Assembly: GCF_026130165.1 (NCBI RefSeq)
Contig: NZ_JAIHOM010000010.1
Coordinates: forward strand, 1 to 64,000
DNA length: 64,000 nt
Direction of reading: 5' to 3'
Source of the DNA: Spirulina subsalsa FACHB-351
GTDB lineage: Bacteria > Cyanobacteriota > Cyanobacteriia > Cyanobacteriales > Spirulinaceae
In this document: one piece after another, positions 1-8,981 of the stretch
Numbering within the stretch: position 1 is the stretch's first letter
Layout of the letters: every line of letters begins with the position of its first letter
The notes under the pieces: model-generated
The model's input: the letters and a program-made list of their open reading frames with translations, nothing else
The model's database searches: none
What the model was told of the DNA's origin: nothing
Made by a program: the position numbers and the translations under genes

Positions 1-440
1 TTATGTGCCAAAAAATTAGCTATGTACACTGGTTTAAAGAGCTAGTCCCACCTGGTTAAATTTACCTCTTGACAGGGTTACTATGTCCATTTTTACCTAG
101 TTCATAAGTACCGATTCAACACTTCTGGTCAAAAACAACTAGAACGAGTTAGAAAAACACTGATTGGCTAGTCTAGAGCGGTTTCTCAATCGATGAGGTA
201 CAGTCTAAAGCCCCTTGCCCTCTTTGGGAGAAGGGTTTGGGGTGAGGGCTAGACTTCATGAGTACCGAAAACGCTATATCGTTTAGAGATTTCTTTAAGA
301 GAAGCTATTCGCGTTCCGAAATACTGTGCGATTCCCCCTTATCCCCTAGAGGCGATCGCACTGGAGAAGCGGTTGTGGGAGCGATCGCATTACTCCAGTA
401 CCCCAATGTGTGATCGCTCATTACTCAAGGAGAAACCACG
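1..440. other. Left-edge noncoding stretch
   Basis: I see no convincing gene here. Both strands carry only short reading frames. At about 209-250 there is a palindromic G-rich repeat (CCCTTGCCCTCTTTGG followed by GAAGGGTTTGGGGTGAGGGC), a type often dispersed in cyanobacterial and other genomes. Two HIP1-like GCGATCGC octamers lie near 353 and 382. An AAGGAG Shine-Dalgarno near 426-431 belongs to the small gene that starts at 441. Confidence 0.6.
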
Positions 441-602
441 ATGTCAGAACAATACCCTTACGACAAAGGAAAACCAGAAAAAGAAAAATCCGAAAAAAAG
501 TGTCCTAAGTGTCATGGAAAAGGACGGATTTCTGTCCCCGGTGGCAAACGAGAACCTCAATGTCCTACCGGCAAAGGTACAGGCTGGGTTCAAGGTTCTT
601 AA
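441..602 (+). CDS. Small DnaJ-type zinc-knuckle protein (53 aa)
   Basis: The 53-residue product begins MSEQYPYDKG and has a Lys/Glu-rich N-terminus. It then has one CxxCxGxG knuckle (CPKCHGKGRI, residues 21-30), a short basic linker (VPGGKREPQ) and a second motif reading CPTGKGTGW. CxxCxGxG pairs bind zinc in DnaJ-type zinc fingers. The second knuckle here has Gly where the second Cys would be, so only three of four cysteines remain. The start is supported by AAGGAG nine bases upstream. A longer overlapping frame (373-612) has no such motif and is rejected. The function is unknown; the fold suggests a zinc-binding or chaperone-linked mini-protein. Confidence 0.72.
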   Translation: MSEQYPYDKGKPEKEKSEKKCPKCHGKGRISVPGGKREPQCPTGKGTGWVQGS

Positions 603-674
603 ACTTGACTAGAAGATGATCGATCGCGCCTTGATGAATTTAGGCGAGATCTCCTGTTACCCCTCGCCAATCAA

Positions 675-893
675 CTAAACAAACCAGTTCTCAATCGTCA
701 GTCCTTCAAAGTCCACAAAGTCTGAAACATTCCGAGTCACTAGAATCAAATGATTAACCTGAGCGATCGCCGCGATCTGCCCATCCGGGTATGAAGGCAT
801 TCGGCCCAAAGTCGTGAGCCTAGCCCGTTCAGCCGCAAACCATCCGGCGGCAGCATCACAGTAGGGCAAGATGACCATGTTTGCTTGGATCAC
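675..893 (-). pseudogene. VapC-like PIN-domain toxin, N-terminally truncated
   Basis: The 72 residues match the C-terminal half of VapC-type PIN ribonucleases. There is a helix leading to DGQIAAIAQVN, then LILVTRNVSDF with the late acidic residue, then the closing strand LTIENWFV. The N-terminal half, which normally carries the first catalytic Asp (LLDTNVxS), is missing. Upstream sequence belongs to the thioesterase gene, so the lost part is not in another frame nearby. The only available start is a GTG overlapping the thioesterase TGA (GTGA). No antitoxin is adjacent. Without half of the acidic site it should be inactive as a nuclease, and I treat it as a relic. Confidence 0.75.
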
Positions 894-1375
894 CTTGATA
901 ACTGCACCAACGCATCCTTAACCGTTGGAGGGAGTCGGCGCATAATTTTCCCCTTGTCTCGGTCTACCGCCACTAATGTAACTTTCGCCGTGAGTAATAA
1001 TACTTGAGGGTCTAGGCCGACCATTTGATAATCCCAATCGATTCTAACCCCCGTCATCTCTAACATTCGGGTTTTAATCACGGCCGACTGTCCTAAACGG
1101 AGAGCGCGATGGTACCGCACAGACAAATCCACAACCGGTAAATCACACCCCACCTTGACCAATTCGGCAAAATCAATACCAATGGAACGCAAACATTCCA
1201 CCCGGGCTTCTTCAAGCCAGGTTAAATAGGCTCCGTGCCATACTACCCCCCCATAGTCGGTATGGTGAGGTTGGGCTTTAACCAAATACTCAAACCAGCC
1301 CTCGGTTTTGGCGCGCAGGGCGTTATCTGGTGCGATCGCCCTTGTCGGTGGTAATTGTGGCTGTTCTTGACCCAT
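890..1375 (-). CDS. Hot-dog acyl-CoA thioesterase (4HBT / DHNA-CoA hydrolase-like)
   Basis: The 161-aa protein has a single 4HBT hot-dog domain (about residues 27-150). The signature is HTDYGGVVWHGAYLTWLEEAR, where D40 is the expected catalytic Asp and the following helix carries the conserved Glu-Ala-Arg. Proteins of this type hydrolyse aromatic acyl-CoAs. In cyanobacteria a relative acts on 1,4-dihydroxy-2-naphthoyl-CoA in phylloquinone synthesis. That substrate is plausible here but is inferred from family only. The first ~25 residues are a low-similarity extension. The gene lies about 60 bases upstream of nothing obvious and divergent genes are absent, so it is probably transcribed alone. 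Its stop overlaps the VapC relic. Confidence 0.8.
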   Translation of the reverse strand: MGQEQPQLPPTRAIAPDNALRAKTEGWFEYLVKAQPHHTDYGGVVWHGAYLTWLEEARVECLRSIGIDFAELVKVGCDLPVVDLSVRYHRALRLGQSAVIKTRMLEMTGVRIDWDYQMVGLDPQVLLLTAKVTLVAVDRDKGKIMRRLPPTVKDALVQLSR

Positions 1376-1438
1376 CGATTCCCTATTTTCACAACAAGCT
1401 TAGAGGAGAGGAGATTCTATCCCCCTCCTCTTTGCATC

Positions 1439-2563
1439 TTATCCTATAGAGGCATTCAGAATCTTGCTGTCTGCGAGGGGAAACATTTGGGCAGGGTGTC
1501 CCGAACCATTGTGAGAGATTTCTAAGGACCCTTCATGTTCACCAATATAAATCCCTAGACCCACTGCTGTTTTCACTAAGGTATCATGGGGATCCACAAT
1601 GCGAATCTTGCCTGTCGCTTCTTCAATGGGAACCGGTACCACTTGATGGTTTTGCCAAGCGACAATCTTGTTGTAATTTTCTTGAGCGATTAAATCCACA
1701 GCGGCCACCCCAAAGGAAGAGGCTAAAATTCGGTCGGCCGGACTGGGCATCCCACCCCGTTGCACATGACCTAAAACCGTTACTCGGGTATCAATTCCGG
1801 TGAGTTCCGTAATCATATCTGCGAAGAACTGCCCAATTTTACCCACGCGACAAGTGCCATTACGAGTATAAACGGCTTCGGAAACAATCATCACGGTATG
1901 ATTAAACCCGTGTTGTTTCCGTTCAGCAATTTTCCGGCAAACATTCTCGATATTGTAGGGAATTTCGGGGATCAGAATAATATGCGCCCCTCCGGCAATG
2001 CCCGCATTCAGGGCAATATGTCCGGCATCCCGTCCCATGACCTCTAAGATCATAATCCGCTCATGACTCTCGGCGGTAGAATGGAGACGATCTAAGGCTT
2101 CTGTGGCCACGTTAACGGCGGTTTGATACCCAATGGCATATTCCGTTAAATACACATCATTATCGATGGTTTTGGGAATCCCCACAAAGTTAATATTGCC
2201 GTATTTGGCGATGCGGTGCAAAATGGCTAAACTTCCATCTCCGCCAATACCGATGAGGGCATGAAGACCCAAACGGTGGTAGTTTTCTACGATGAGATCC
2301 AAGCATTCTTCAAGCCGTTTCTCTCCTTTGTTGGTGGTGCCGAGTAGAGTTCCGCCCTTAGTGAGCAGGGATTCTACTTTGCTCAGGTGTAGGTCTATAT
2401 ATTCGGGGGGTGTAGTCATTAGGCCATTGGTGGCACCTTTAATCCCAACGACTTCCCACCCATAAGTGACGACGGCGCGATTGACTATAGCGCGAATGGT
2501 GGCGTTTAATCCAGCACAGTCGCCGCCACTTGTCAAGACTCCGATCCGTTTTTTTTCTCCCAT
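1439..2563 (-). CDS. pfkA: 6-phosphofructokinase
   Basis: The 374-aa protein phosphorylates fructose 6-phosphate in glycolysis in the cytosol. It is slightly longer than the ~320-aa Escherichia coli enzyme, as is usual for cyanobacterial forms. The N-terminal nucleotide loop is TSGGDCAGLN (11-20), the phosphate-donor motif is GIGGDGSL (105-112), and the catalytic loop is PKTIDND (130-136) with the base D134. The Gly after GGD favours ATP as donor. The Lys in PKTIDND is typical of PPi-dependent enzymes and of some actinobacterial ATP enzymes, where ATP enzymes usually have Gly. The G/K combination leaves the donor uncertain, though ATP is more likely. The start ATG is preceded by AGAGGAACAAATC-type purine-rich sequence on the minus strand. 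Confidence 0.93.
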   Translation of the reverse strand: MGEKKRIGVLTSGGDCAGLNATIRAIVNRAVVTYGWEVVGIKGATNGLMTTPPEYIDLHLSKVESLLTKGGTLLGTTNKGEKRLEECLDLIVENYHRLGLHALIGIGGDGSLAILHRIAKYGNINFVGIPKTIDNDVYLTEYAIGYQTAVNVATEALDRLHSTAESHERIMILEVMGRDAGHIALNAGIAGGAHIILIPEIPYNIENVCRKIAERKQHGFNHTVMIVSEAVYTRNGTCRVGKIGQFFADMITELTGIDTRVTVLGHVQRGGMPSPADRILASSFGVAAVDLIAQENYNKIVAWQNHQVVPVPIEEATGKIRIVDPHDTLVKTAVGLGIYIGEHEGSLEISHNGSGHPAQMFPLADSKILNASIG

Positions 2564-2691
2564 GATTTGTTCCTCTAAGAACTAGAAGCACAGGGATCAT
2601 TGTCGGGTCTTTCTCGGGGAGTTTTTAATTTTGCGGGGTTTGATTTTAGATTTGCCTTAAAGTAATTACTATTTACTGTTGACTGAATCTA

Positions 2692-3786
2692 ATGACTCGC
2701 TCCGGCTATACCCTTCCTGTTTTCGCTTGTGCTTCGGCTGTGGCGGCGTTACGCTGCCTTCAGGAGTCAAACGCCCTTGCATCGGTCGAAATTGATCTGA
2801 TCACTCCCCCTCAACGGGTGACGATTGAGGTCGAACAAGTTGCACCCTTGGGGGAAAATCGCGCCCTGGCCATTACCCGCAGTGATCCGGGGGATAATTT
2901 GGATTTAACCCGTCATACCCCTGTTTGGGCGTTAGTGGAACGACGACGGCGAGAGGGGGATGAGGATGCTATTACCCTCGCCGGGGGAGAAGGTGTGGGC
3001 AGAATTAGCCAACAGGAGGGGCGGGCGGCTATTTATCGCTACGGGGAGCAACTGTTACGGGAGAATCTACAACGGGAGTTAGCCCCAGATTGGGCGATTA
3101 CCGTTCAGGTGATTTTACCGGAGGGGCGGAAATTGGCTGAACGGACTTCTAATGCGGCTTTTGGGGTGGTGGAGGGTTTATCGTTGTTGGGAACGACGGG
3201 GATTAGTCAACCGCTCACTTCTCCTGAACAGTTGGCGGACTATCAAACTCAGTTGCGCCAAAAAGCCCAACAGTTCAAGACGTTGGTGTTTTGTGTGGGG
3301 GAGAATGGGCTAGACTTGGCGCGGAAAATGGGGATAGAAAGCGATCGCCTCGTTAAAACAGCCAATTGGTTGGGCGCTCTTCTGGTGACAGCAGCCGAGG
3401 CCGGGGTTGAGTCGGTTTTACTCTTTGGCTACCATGGCAAACTCTTAAAACTCGCTGGGGGAATTTTCCACACCCACCACCATTTAGCCGATGGACGATT
3501 AGAAATTCTCACCGCGTTTGGGGTTAAAGCGGGTTTACCCCTGACCGATTTGCAGGCCGTCCTAAACTGTGAGACGGCCGAACAAGCCCTACAAGGGTTA
3601 CAACAACGGGGACAAGCTCAAGGGGTGTATGAACACCTAGCTGAAGCCATTGATCAACGTTCAGAACACTATGTCCGGCAACACAGTGAAAACCCCTTGC
3701 GCGTAGGCTGTTTGCTCTTTCGGCGCGATCGCACTGTAATTATCAGAAGTTCTTACGGCACAACGCTTTTATCGGAATTGTGCTAG
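2692..3786 (+). CDS. cbiD: Cobalt-precorrin-5B C1-methyltransferase CbiD
   Basis: The 364-aa protein methylates C1 of cobalt-precorrin-5B with S-adenosylmethionine in the anaerobic cobalamin or pseudocobalamin pathway. The N-terminal signature is GYTLPVFACASAVAAL (residues 5-20), followed by the long conserved body with EVEQVAPLGEN, a TRSDPGDNLDLT region and the C-terminal YGTTLLSELC tail. The length is normal for the family. cobQ lies in the same window at 26.8 kb, but no other corrin gene is adjacent. The start ATG fits the family N-terminus. The gene runs away from pfkA, so 2564-2691 is a shared divergent promoter region. Confidence 0.88.
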   Translation: MTRSGYTLPVFACASAVAALRCLQESNALASVEIDLITPPQRVTIEVEQVAPLGENRALAITRSDPGDNLDLTRHTPVWALVERRRREGDEDAITLAGGEGVGRISQQEGRAAIYRYGEQLLRENLQRELAPDWAITVQVILPEGRKLAERTSNAAFGVVEGLSLLGTTGISQPLTSPEQLADYQTQLRQKAQQFKTLVFCVGENGLDLARKMGIESDRLVKTANWLGALLVTAAEAGVESVLLFGYHGKLLKLAGGIFHTHHHLADGRLEILTAFGVKAGLPLTDLQAVLNCETAEQALQGLQQRGQAQGVYEHLAEAIDQRSEHYVRQHSENPLRVGCLLFRRDRTVIIRSSYGTTLLSELC

Positions 3787-4038
3787 AATTCGTTGAATCG
3801 CCCATTTTTTATTTCCCCGAAATTTAAATTCTTATTTAATTGGCTCATTTCCCCACCGTTGCGGGTAATAGCAACTGTTTTAACTGTTTTGATTAATAAG
3901 TTTGTATCTGAGAGTCTGGTAACTCTGTAAGGGTTGCCCGCTTCGCTTTCAACTTGACTCATCCTGAACGACAAAACTCAGGGTGCAATTTTACCCTCTC
4001 AATCTTGTTGCTAAACATCAGATCGAATAACGACTCAA
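3787..4038. other. cbiD-guaA spacer
   Basis: About 250 bases lie between two co-directional genes. A 63-codon reading frame on the minus strand has no recognisable features and overlaps the cbiD stop, so I do not call it. No hairpin with a T-tract was clear. Confidence 0.5.
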
Positions 4039-5658
4039 ATGAAATCCATGACCCCTAATCCGACCGAGACTTTGCCCTCAGAGTCTGCCCCAGAAAAACT
4101 CAATCGCCAGATGATTGTCATTCTGGATTTTGGCTCCCAATATTCAGAACTCATTGCCCGACGGATTCGGGAAACTCAAGTTTATTCTGAAGTGCTTTCC
4201 TACCGCACCACGGCCGAACAGTTACGCCAACTCAGTCCCCGGGGGATTATTTTATCCGGCGGTCCCAGTTCGGTGTACGATCCCTATGCTCCCCAATGTG
4301 ATAGCCAAATCTGGGACTTAGGCATTCCCGTTTTAGGGGTATGTTACGGAATGCAGTTAATGGTTAAACAACTGGGGGGCAGTGTTGAACGGGCGAAACA
4401 AGCCGAATATGGCAAAGCCTCCCTCTTTATTGACGACCCCACAGACTTGCTAACTAACGTTGAAGATGGTTCCACTATGTGGATGAGTCATGGGGACTCT
4501 TGCACCAGCTTACCAGAGGGCTTTCAGGTTCTGGCTCATACCGATAATACCCCCTGCGCTGCGATCGCCCACCATGAACGGCAACTCTACGGAGTCCAAT
4601 TCCATCCCGAAGTTGTCCACTCCGTCGATGGCATCGCCCTGATTCGGAACTTTGTTTATCATATCTGCGACTGCGAACCCACCTGGACCACCGAGGCCTT
4701 TTTAGAAGAATCCATCCGGGAAATCCGCGCCAAAGTTGGGGATAAACGAGTTCTCCTCGCCCTTTCTGGGGGCGTGGACTCTTCTACTTTAGCGTTTCTT
4801 CTTCATCGCGCCATTGGCGACCAACTCACCTGTATGTTCATCGACCAGGGGTTTATGCGGAAAGGGGAACCGGAACGCTTAATGGAAATCTTTAACGAAC
4901 GATTTCATATTAAGGTTGAATATGTCAGCGCCCGCGATCGCTTCTTAGAAAAACTGGTAGGAGTCTTAGACCCCGAAGAAAAACGCCGTCGCATTGGTCA
5001 CGAATTTATCCGCGTCTTTGAGGAAGAATCCCGGCGCTTAGGTCCCTTTGACTATCTCGCTCAAGGCACCCTCTACCCCGATGTGATTGAGTCTGCCGAC
5101 ACCAACGTAGACCCCCAAACCGGGGAACGAGTGGCCGTGAAAATCAAAAGCCATCACAACGTTGGAGGTTTGCCCGAAGACCTACAATTTAAGCTAGTTG
5201 AACCCCTGCGCAAACTGTTTAAAGATGAAGTGCGCCAACTCGCCCGTACCATTGGTTTACCCCCAGAAATTGTCCGTCGTCACCCCTTCCCGGGCCCAGG
5301 TTTAGCCATTCGCATTATTGGCGAAGTGACAGCCGAACGGTTAAATATTTTGCGCGACGCGGATTTTGTGGTGCGGGATGAGATCCGCAAGTGGGATATG
5401 TATAATGACTTCTGGCAAGCTTTCGCAGTCTTGTTACCGATTCACAGTGTTGGGGTGATGGGAGATCAACGAACCTATGCCCATCCGGTAGTAGTGCGTT
5501 GTGTCTCTAGTGAAGATGGTATGACTGCCGACTGGTCCCGTGCGCCCTACGACCTCTTAGAGGCCATTTCTAACCGCATTGTAAACGAGGTTAAGGGGGT
5601 TAATCGCGTGGTTTATGATATTACCTCCAAACCCCCCGGAACCATTGAGTGGGAATAG
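4039..5658 (+). CDS. guaA: GMP synthase (glutamine-hydrolysing)
   Basis: The 539-aa enzyme converts XMP to GMP using glutamine and ATP. The N-terminal class I amidotransferase domain (about 24-215) has the nucleophile C102 in GVCYGMQ and the HPEVV His-Glu pair. The ATP-pyrophosphatase domain begins near 225 with the P-loop SGGVDSS (243-249). The dimerisation domain ends with the canonical KPPGTIEWE. The first ~23 residues are a cyanobacterial-style extension. The TAG stop lies in the first unit of a GGGAATA tandem repeat that begins exactly there. Confidence 0.97.
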   Translation: MKSMTPNPTETLPSESAPEKLNRQMIVILDFGSQYSELIARRIRETQVYSEVLSYRTTAEQLRQLSPRGIILSGGPSSVYDPYAPQCDSQIWDLGIPVLGVCYGMQLMVKQLGGSVERAKQAEYGKASLFIDDPTDLLTNVEDGSTMWMSHGDSCTSLPEGFQVLAHTDNTPCAAIAHHERQLYGVQFHPEVVHSVDGIALIRNFVYHICDCEPTWTTEAFLEESIREIRAKVGDKRVLLALSGGVDSSTLAFLLHRAIGDQLTCMFIDQGFMRKGEPERLMEIFNERFHIKVEYVSARDRFLEKLVGVLDPEEKRRRIGHEFIRVFEEESRRLGPFDYLAQGTLYPDVIESADTNVDPQTGERVAVKIKSHHNVGGLPEDLQFKLVEPLRKLFKDEVRQLARTIGLPPEIVRRHPFPGPGLAIRIIGEVTAERLNILRDADFVVRDEIRKWDMYNDFWQAFAVLLPIHSVGVMGDQRTYAHPVVVRCVSSEDGMTADWSRAPYDLLEAISNRIVNEVKGVNRVVYDITSKPPGTIEWE

Positions 5659-5739
5659 GGAATAGGGAATAGGTAATGGGGAATAGGTAATGGGGAATAG
5701 GTAATAGGTAATAGGTAATAGGTAATAGGTAATAATTAT
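5650..5739 (+). repeat. Short tandemly repeated repetitive sequence (GGGAATA/GGTAATA heptads)
   Basis: About a dozen near-perfect heptamers (GGGAATA, GGTAATA, GGGGAATA) follow the guaA coding end and include its TAG stop. Similar STRR heptads occur at 36130-36180, 44983-45092 and 50556-50660. The tract is followed by AATTATCAATTGTCAATTATC-type direct repeats (5735-5765) and by GACTCCC heptads (5808-5830). Such STRRs are common in filamentous cyanobacteria, and their function is unknown. Confidence 0.9.
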
Positions 5740-5889
5740 CAATTGTCAATTATCAATTATCAATTCCCCTCTTCCCTGCTCCCCCTCTCCCCTGCTCCCC
5801 TGCTCCCCGACTCCCGACTCCCGACTCCCGATGCTCTTGACTTCTAACTTGGGATCTTAACTTGTCAAGATTGTATTTCTCCTTCCCTA

Positions 5890-6927
5890 TTAACGGTCAA
5901 GGATGGCTAAAATGTCCTCACGGTTTAAGGATTTGCCGATGAAAACTAGGCGAGTTTGGCGGGGTTCTTCGGGTCGCCAAGGACGATCATAAAAAGACTG
6001 GATAGATTTCCCTACACCTTGTAAGACTAAGCGCATGGGTTTGTTTTCTACCACGACAAACCCTTTAATTCGATAAATTTCCTCCTGTTCTACAAGGTGT
6101 TTTAATTGTTGGGTGAGACGTTTGGGATCAAAGGCTTGGTCTGTAATCCACTCGACTGAGTTGATCTCGTCGTCGTGATCATGGTCTTCTTCGTGGTCGT
6201 GGTGGCTGGGGCGCTGGTCAAGTTGGTCTTCAACGGCAGCATTGAATCCCAGCAGAATGTCGGGGTTGATTTGGCCTTCCTGACAGGGGATGATTTTAGA
6301 TCCGGCGGGGATTTCTTTTTCTAACCAACTCTTGACTTTTTCCAATTCTTGTGCATCAAGTAGATCGGCTTTGGTCAAGAGGACTAAATCGGCGCAGGCG
6401 AGTTGATCCTCAAAGAGTTCTTCGAGGGGGGTTTCATGGTCAAGGTTGGGATCGGCTTGGCGTTGGGCTTCGAGGGCGGCTAAGTCGCCGACGGGGACCC
6501 CACTAGCAAGGGCTTGACTATCAACGACGGTTACGACACCATCAACGGTAGCGTAGTTGCGAATTTCCTGCCATCGGAAGGCTTGAATGAGGGGTTTGGG
6601 CAGGGCGAGGCCGGAGGTTTCAATCAGGATGGAGTCAAGGCGATCGCGCCGGGCTAAAATTTGCTGCATGGTGGGGTAAAATTCCTCTTGTACTGTGCAA
6701 CAGAGACAGCCATTGGTCAATTCCACAATATTATCGGTCGGTTGTTCTCCCTCGTCGCAAATCTGGCAATCTCGCAAGAGTTCGCCATCAATGCCGACTT
6801 CGCCAAATTCGTTGACTAATACGGCAATTTTCCGACCTTGGTTATTTTGCAGTAGATGACGGATCAGGGTAGTTTTCCCTGCCCCTAAAAACCCAGTGAT
6901 GACCGTGACGGGAATTTTAGCAGCCAT
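5890..6927 (-). CDS. COG0523 / CobW-family GTPase metallochaperone
   Basis: The 345-aa protein is a G3E-family P-loop GTPase. It has Walker A GFLGAGKT near the N-terminus, the metal-binding motif GCLCC, the switch-type Glu/Asp region ETSGLALP, and the guanine motif LTKADLL. A His/Asp-rich linker (HHDHEEDHDHDDE) precedes the C-terminal CobW_C domain (about 255-340). These proteins deliver Zn, Co or other metals to client enzymes, and the His-rich stretch is a metal-binding hallmark. I chose the ATG of MAAKIPVTVITG at 6927. A TTG six codons upstream extends the frame but is less likely. No Zur box was recognised in the divergent spacer with the dehydratase gene. Confidence 0.88.
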   Translation of the reverse strand: MAAKIPVTVITGFLGAGKTTLIRHLLQNNQGRKIAVLVNEFGEVGIDGELLRDCQICDEGEQPTDNIVELTNGCLCCTVQEEFYPTMQQILARRDRLDSILIETSGLALPKPLIQAFRWQEIRNYATVDGVVTVVDSQALASGVPVGDLAALEAQRQADPNLDHETPLEELFEDQLACADLVLLTKADLLDAQELEKVKSWLEKEIPAGSKIIPCQEGQINPDILLGFNAAVEDQLDQRPSHHDHEEDHDHDDEINSVEWITDQAFDPKRLTQQLKHLVEQEEIYRIKGFVVVENKPMRLVLQGVGKSIQSFYDRPWRPEEPRQTRLVFIGKSLNREDILAILDR

Positions 6928-7051
6928 GTTTAAGTTATCTCCCAATCTATAGAGCGTTTTTGTCCATAATCCTCGTTAGGATGACACAATTATCCCAGAA
7001 ACCCGTTTTCTGTAGGACGAATCGAGAAGAGATACCATCGAACCAAAAACT
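6928..7051. promoter_or_regulatory. Divergent promoter region (COG0523 GTPase / dehydratase)
   Basis: A spacer of about 125 bases separates two divergently transcribed genes and must hold both promoters. I could not identify a convincing -35/-10 pair or a metal-responsive operator. Confidence 0.4.
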
Positions 7052-8029
7052 ATGACCCAAGTTAAACCCTTAATCCAGTTGTCTCCGACCTATGAGGATA
7101 TCACCGCCGCCGCCGAACGTCTCCGGGGGGTTGCCCACCGTACCCCGGTTTTAACGTCTCGTCTGATTAATGAAAAGGTGGATTGTCAGGTGTTTTTTAA
7201 GGCGGAAAATTTCCAGAAAACGGGGTCTTTTAAGTTTCGGGGGGCTTACAATGCGTTATCTCAATTCTCGGAGTCTCAGAAACAAGGGGGGGTGATTACT
7301 TACTCTTCCGGTAATCATGCTCAGGCGATCGCCCATGCGGGACGATTGTTAGGGATTAAAACAACTATTGTGATGCCGAAAGATGCCCCCCGGGTGAAAA
7401 TTGAGGCGACCCAAGGCTATGGGGCTGAGGTGATTTTGTATAATCGGGCGGAAGCGGTGCGGGAGGAACTGGCGCATCGGATTGCTCAGGAACGAGGAAT
7501 GATGGTGATTCCCCCCTATAATTATGAGCCGGTGATTGCTGGACAAGGGACGACGGCTCAGGAATTATTGGAAGAGGTGGGGGATTTGGATTATTTGCTG
7601 GTTTGTTGTGGTGGTGGGGGGTTGTTGTCGGGTTGTGCGATCGCCGCTAAAACCCTTTCTCCCCATTGTCGCATTATTGGTGTAGAACCAAGGGCGGGAG
7701 ATGATGCCACCCGTTCGTTTTATACCAAAACCTTACAACGGGTAGAAAACCCAGACACCATTGCTGATGGCGCTCGTACTCCTTGTTTAGGGAGTCTCAC
7801 GTTCCCCCTGATTCTGCACTACGTTGATGATATGGTGACGGTCAAGGACGAGGCCATTGTGACAACGATGTTTTACCTTTGGGAGCGCTTAAAGGTCATC
7901 ATTGAGCCGACAGGGGCCTTAGCCGCAACGGCATTATTACAGGGTAAGTTTACTCCTCCGGTCGGTTCTAAGGTAGGGGTGGTTATCACGGGAGGCAATG
8001 TGGAGCTTGATCAGGTTTTGCGTTGTTAA
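7052..8029 (+). CDS. PLP-dependent threonine/serine dehydratase
   Basis: The 325-aa fold-type II PLP enzyme has the Schiff-base Lys K61 in GSFKFRGAYNAL, the substrate loop SSGNHAQ, and the phosphate-binding glycine loop CGGGGLLSG. It lacks the C-terminal ACT-like regulatory domain of biosynthetic IlvA (about 500 aa). It therefore resembles catabolic threonine ammonia-lyase or serine racemase/dehydratase. It would deaminate L-threonine to 2-oxobutanoate and/or L-serine to pyruvate; the preference cannot be read from sequence. The gene is monocistronic and converges with the downstream allantoinase gene, whose end is 25 bases away. Confidence 0.88.
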   Translation: MTQVKPLIQLSPTYEDITAAAERLRGVAHRTPVLTSRLINEKVDCQVFFKAENFQKTGSFKFRGAYNALSQFSESQKQGGVITYSSGNHAQAIAHAGRLLGIKTTIVMPKDAPRVKIEATQGYGAEVILYNRAEAVREELAHRIAQERGMMVIPPYNYEPVIAGQGTTAQELLEEVGDLDYLLVCCGGGGLLSGCAIAAKTLSPHCRIIGVEPRAGDDATRSFYTKTLQRVENPDTIADGARTPCLGSLTFPLILHYVDDMVTVKDEAIVTTMFYLWERLKVIIEPTGALAATALLQGKFTPPVGSKVGVVITGGNVELDQVLRC

Positions 8030-8054
8030 TCGATTCGTCCACCCTATTTATGGG

Positions 8055-8981
8055 CTATTCACTAGGGGACGCAGGATAATGGACCTGATGCCAATGATGA
8101 GCAATGTCCAGCCGACGACAGAGCCAAACTCGCTCCCGTTGTTGAATATAGTCCAAAAACCGAGTTAGGGCGGCCGTGCGTCCCGGTCGTCCGACTAAAC
8201 GACAGTGTAGCCCAATGCTCATCATTTTGGGCTGGGTTGCCCCCTCTTCATATAGGGTATCAAAGGCATCTCGTAGGTAAGTGAAAAACTGATCTCCACT
8301 GTTAAAGCCTTGATAACTGGCGAAGCGCATATCATTGTTATCGAGGGTGTAGGGGATAACCAGATGGGGTTTGCCATAGTCTAAAACCCAATAGGGGAGA
8401 TCATCGGCATAACTATCTGAGTCGTAGAGAAACCCCCCCGCTTCGACCACGAGGCGGCGAGTGTTGGGACTGATGCGCCCTGTATACCAGCCCAGAGGGC
8501 GGTTTCCGGTCATTTTGGTGTGAATGGCGATCGCATGATGAATATGTTCTCGTTCCTGTTCTTCCCCAAAATACTGATACTCAATCCAACGGTAGCCATG
8601 AGAAGCAATTTCCCAATCCGCCTCTAACATGGCCGCAACAGCTTCAGGATTGCGCTCTAACGCCATTGCTACCCCATAAACGGTGACAGGTACACCCCGC
8701 CCGGTAAACAGGCGATAGAGTCGCCAAAACCCTGCTCTGCTGCCATATTCAAACATGGATTCCATGTTCATATTGCGCACCCCTAATAAAGGAGCCGCTC
8801 CGATGGACTCCGATAAAAAAGCCTCCGATGCTGGATCTCCATGTAAGATACAGTTTTCTCCCCCTTCCTCGTAGTTAATCACAAACTGAACAGCAATCCG
8901 GGCATCTCCGGGCCATTGGGCATGGGGGGGGGTGCGTCCATAGCCAATCAAATCACGGGGATAGGGGGCAGAATGGGTCAT
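8055..8981 (-). CDS. puuE: PuuE-type allantoinase (polysaccharide-deacetylase fold)
   Basis: The 308-aa protein has a NodB-like deacetylase fold of the PuuE class. The N-terminus reads PRDLIGYGRTPPHAQWPGDA, followed by VQFVINYEEGGEN. Metal and active-site segments include IASHGYRWIEYQ, GWYTGRISPNTR and SIGLHCRLVGRPGR. PuuE enzymes hydrolyse allantoin to allantoate without the amidohydrolase-type allantoinase. No other ureide or purine-degradation gene is in this window, so the pathway is not shown by context. The length is normal for the family and the start ATG is clear. Confidence 0.87.
   Translation of the reverse strand: MTHSAPYPRDLIGYGRTPPHAQWPGDARIAVQFVINYEEGGENCILHGDPASEAFLSESIGAAPLLGVRNMNMESMFEYGSRAGFWRLYRLFTGRGVPVTVYGVAMALERNPEAVAAMLEADWEIASHGYRWIEYQYFGEEQEREHIHHAIAIHTKMTGNRPLGWYTGRISPNTRRLVVEAGGFLYDSDSYADDLPYWVLDYGKPHLVIPYTLDNNDMRFASYQGFNSGDQFFTYLRDAFDTLYEEGATQPKMMSIGLHCRLVGRPGRTAALTRFLDYIQQRERVWLCRRLDIAHHWHQVHYPASPSE

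Noticed and set aside
69-98. TTGACA at the left end as a promoter
   Set aside because: No -10 hexamer lies at suitable spacing and no gene starts nearby.
373-612. 79-codon frame at the left end
   Set aside because: It has a weak start and no motif, while the overlapping 441-602 frame has a ribosome binding site and a zinc-knuckle signature.
3783-3974. 63-codon minus frame after cbiD
   Set aside because: It overlaps the cbiD stop, has no recognisable features and lies in AT-rich spacer.
5557-5742. Minus frame with PIPYSLFP repeats after guaA
   Set aside because: It is translation of the GGGAATA heptamer tract and the guaA 3' end, not a gene.
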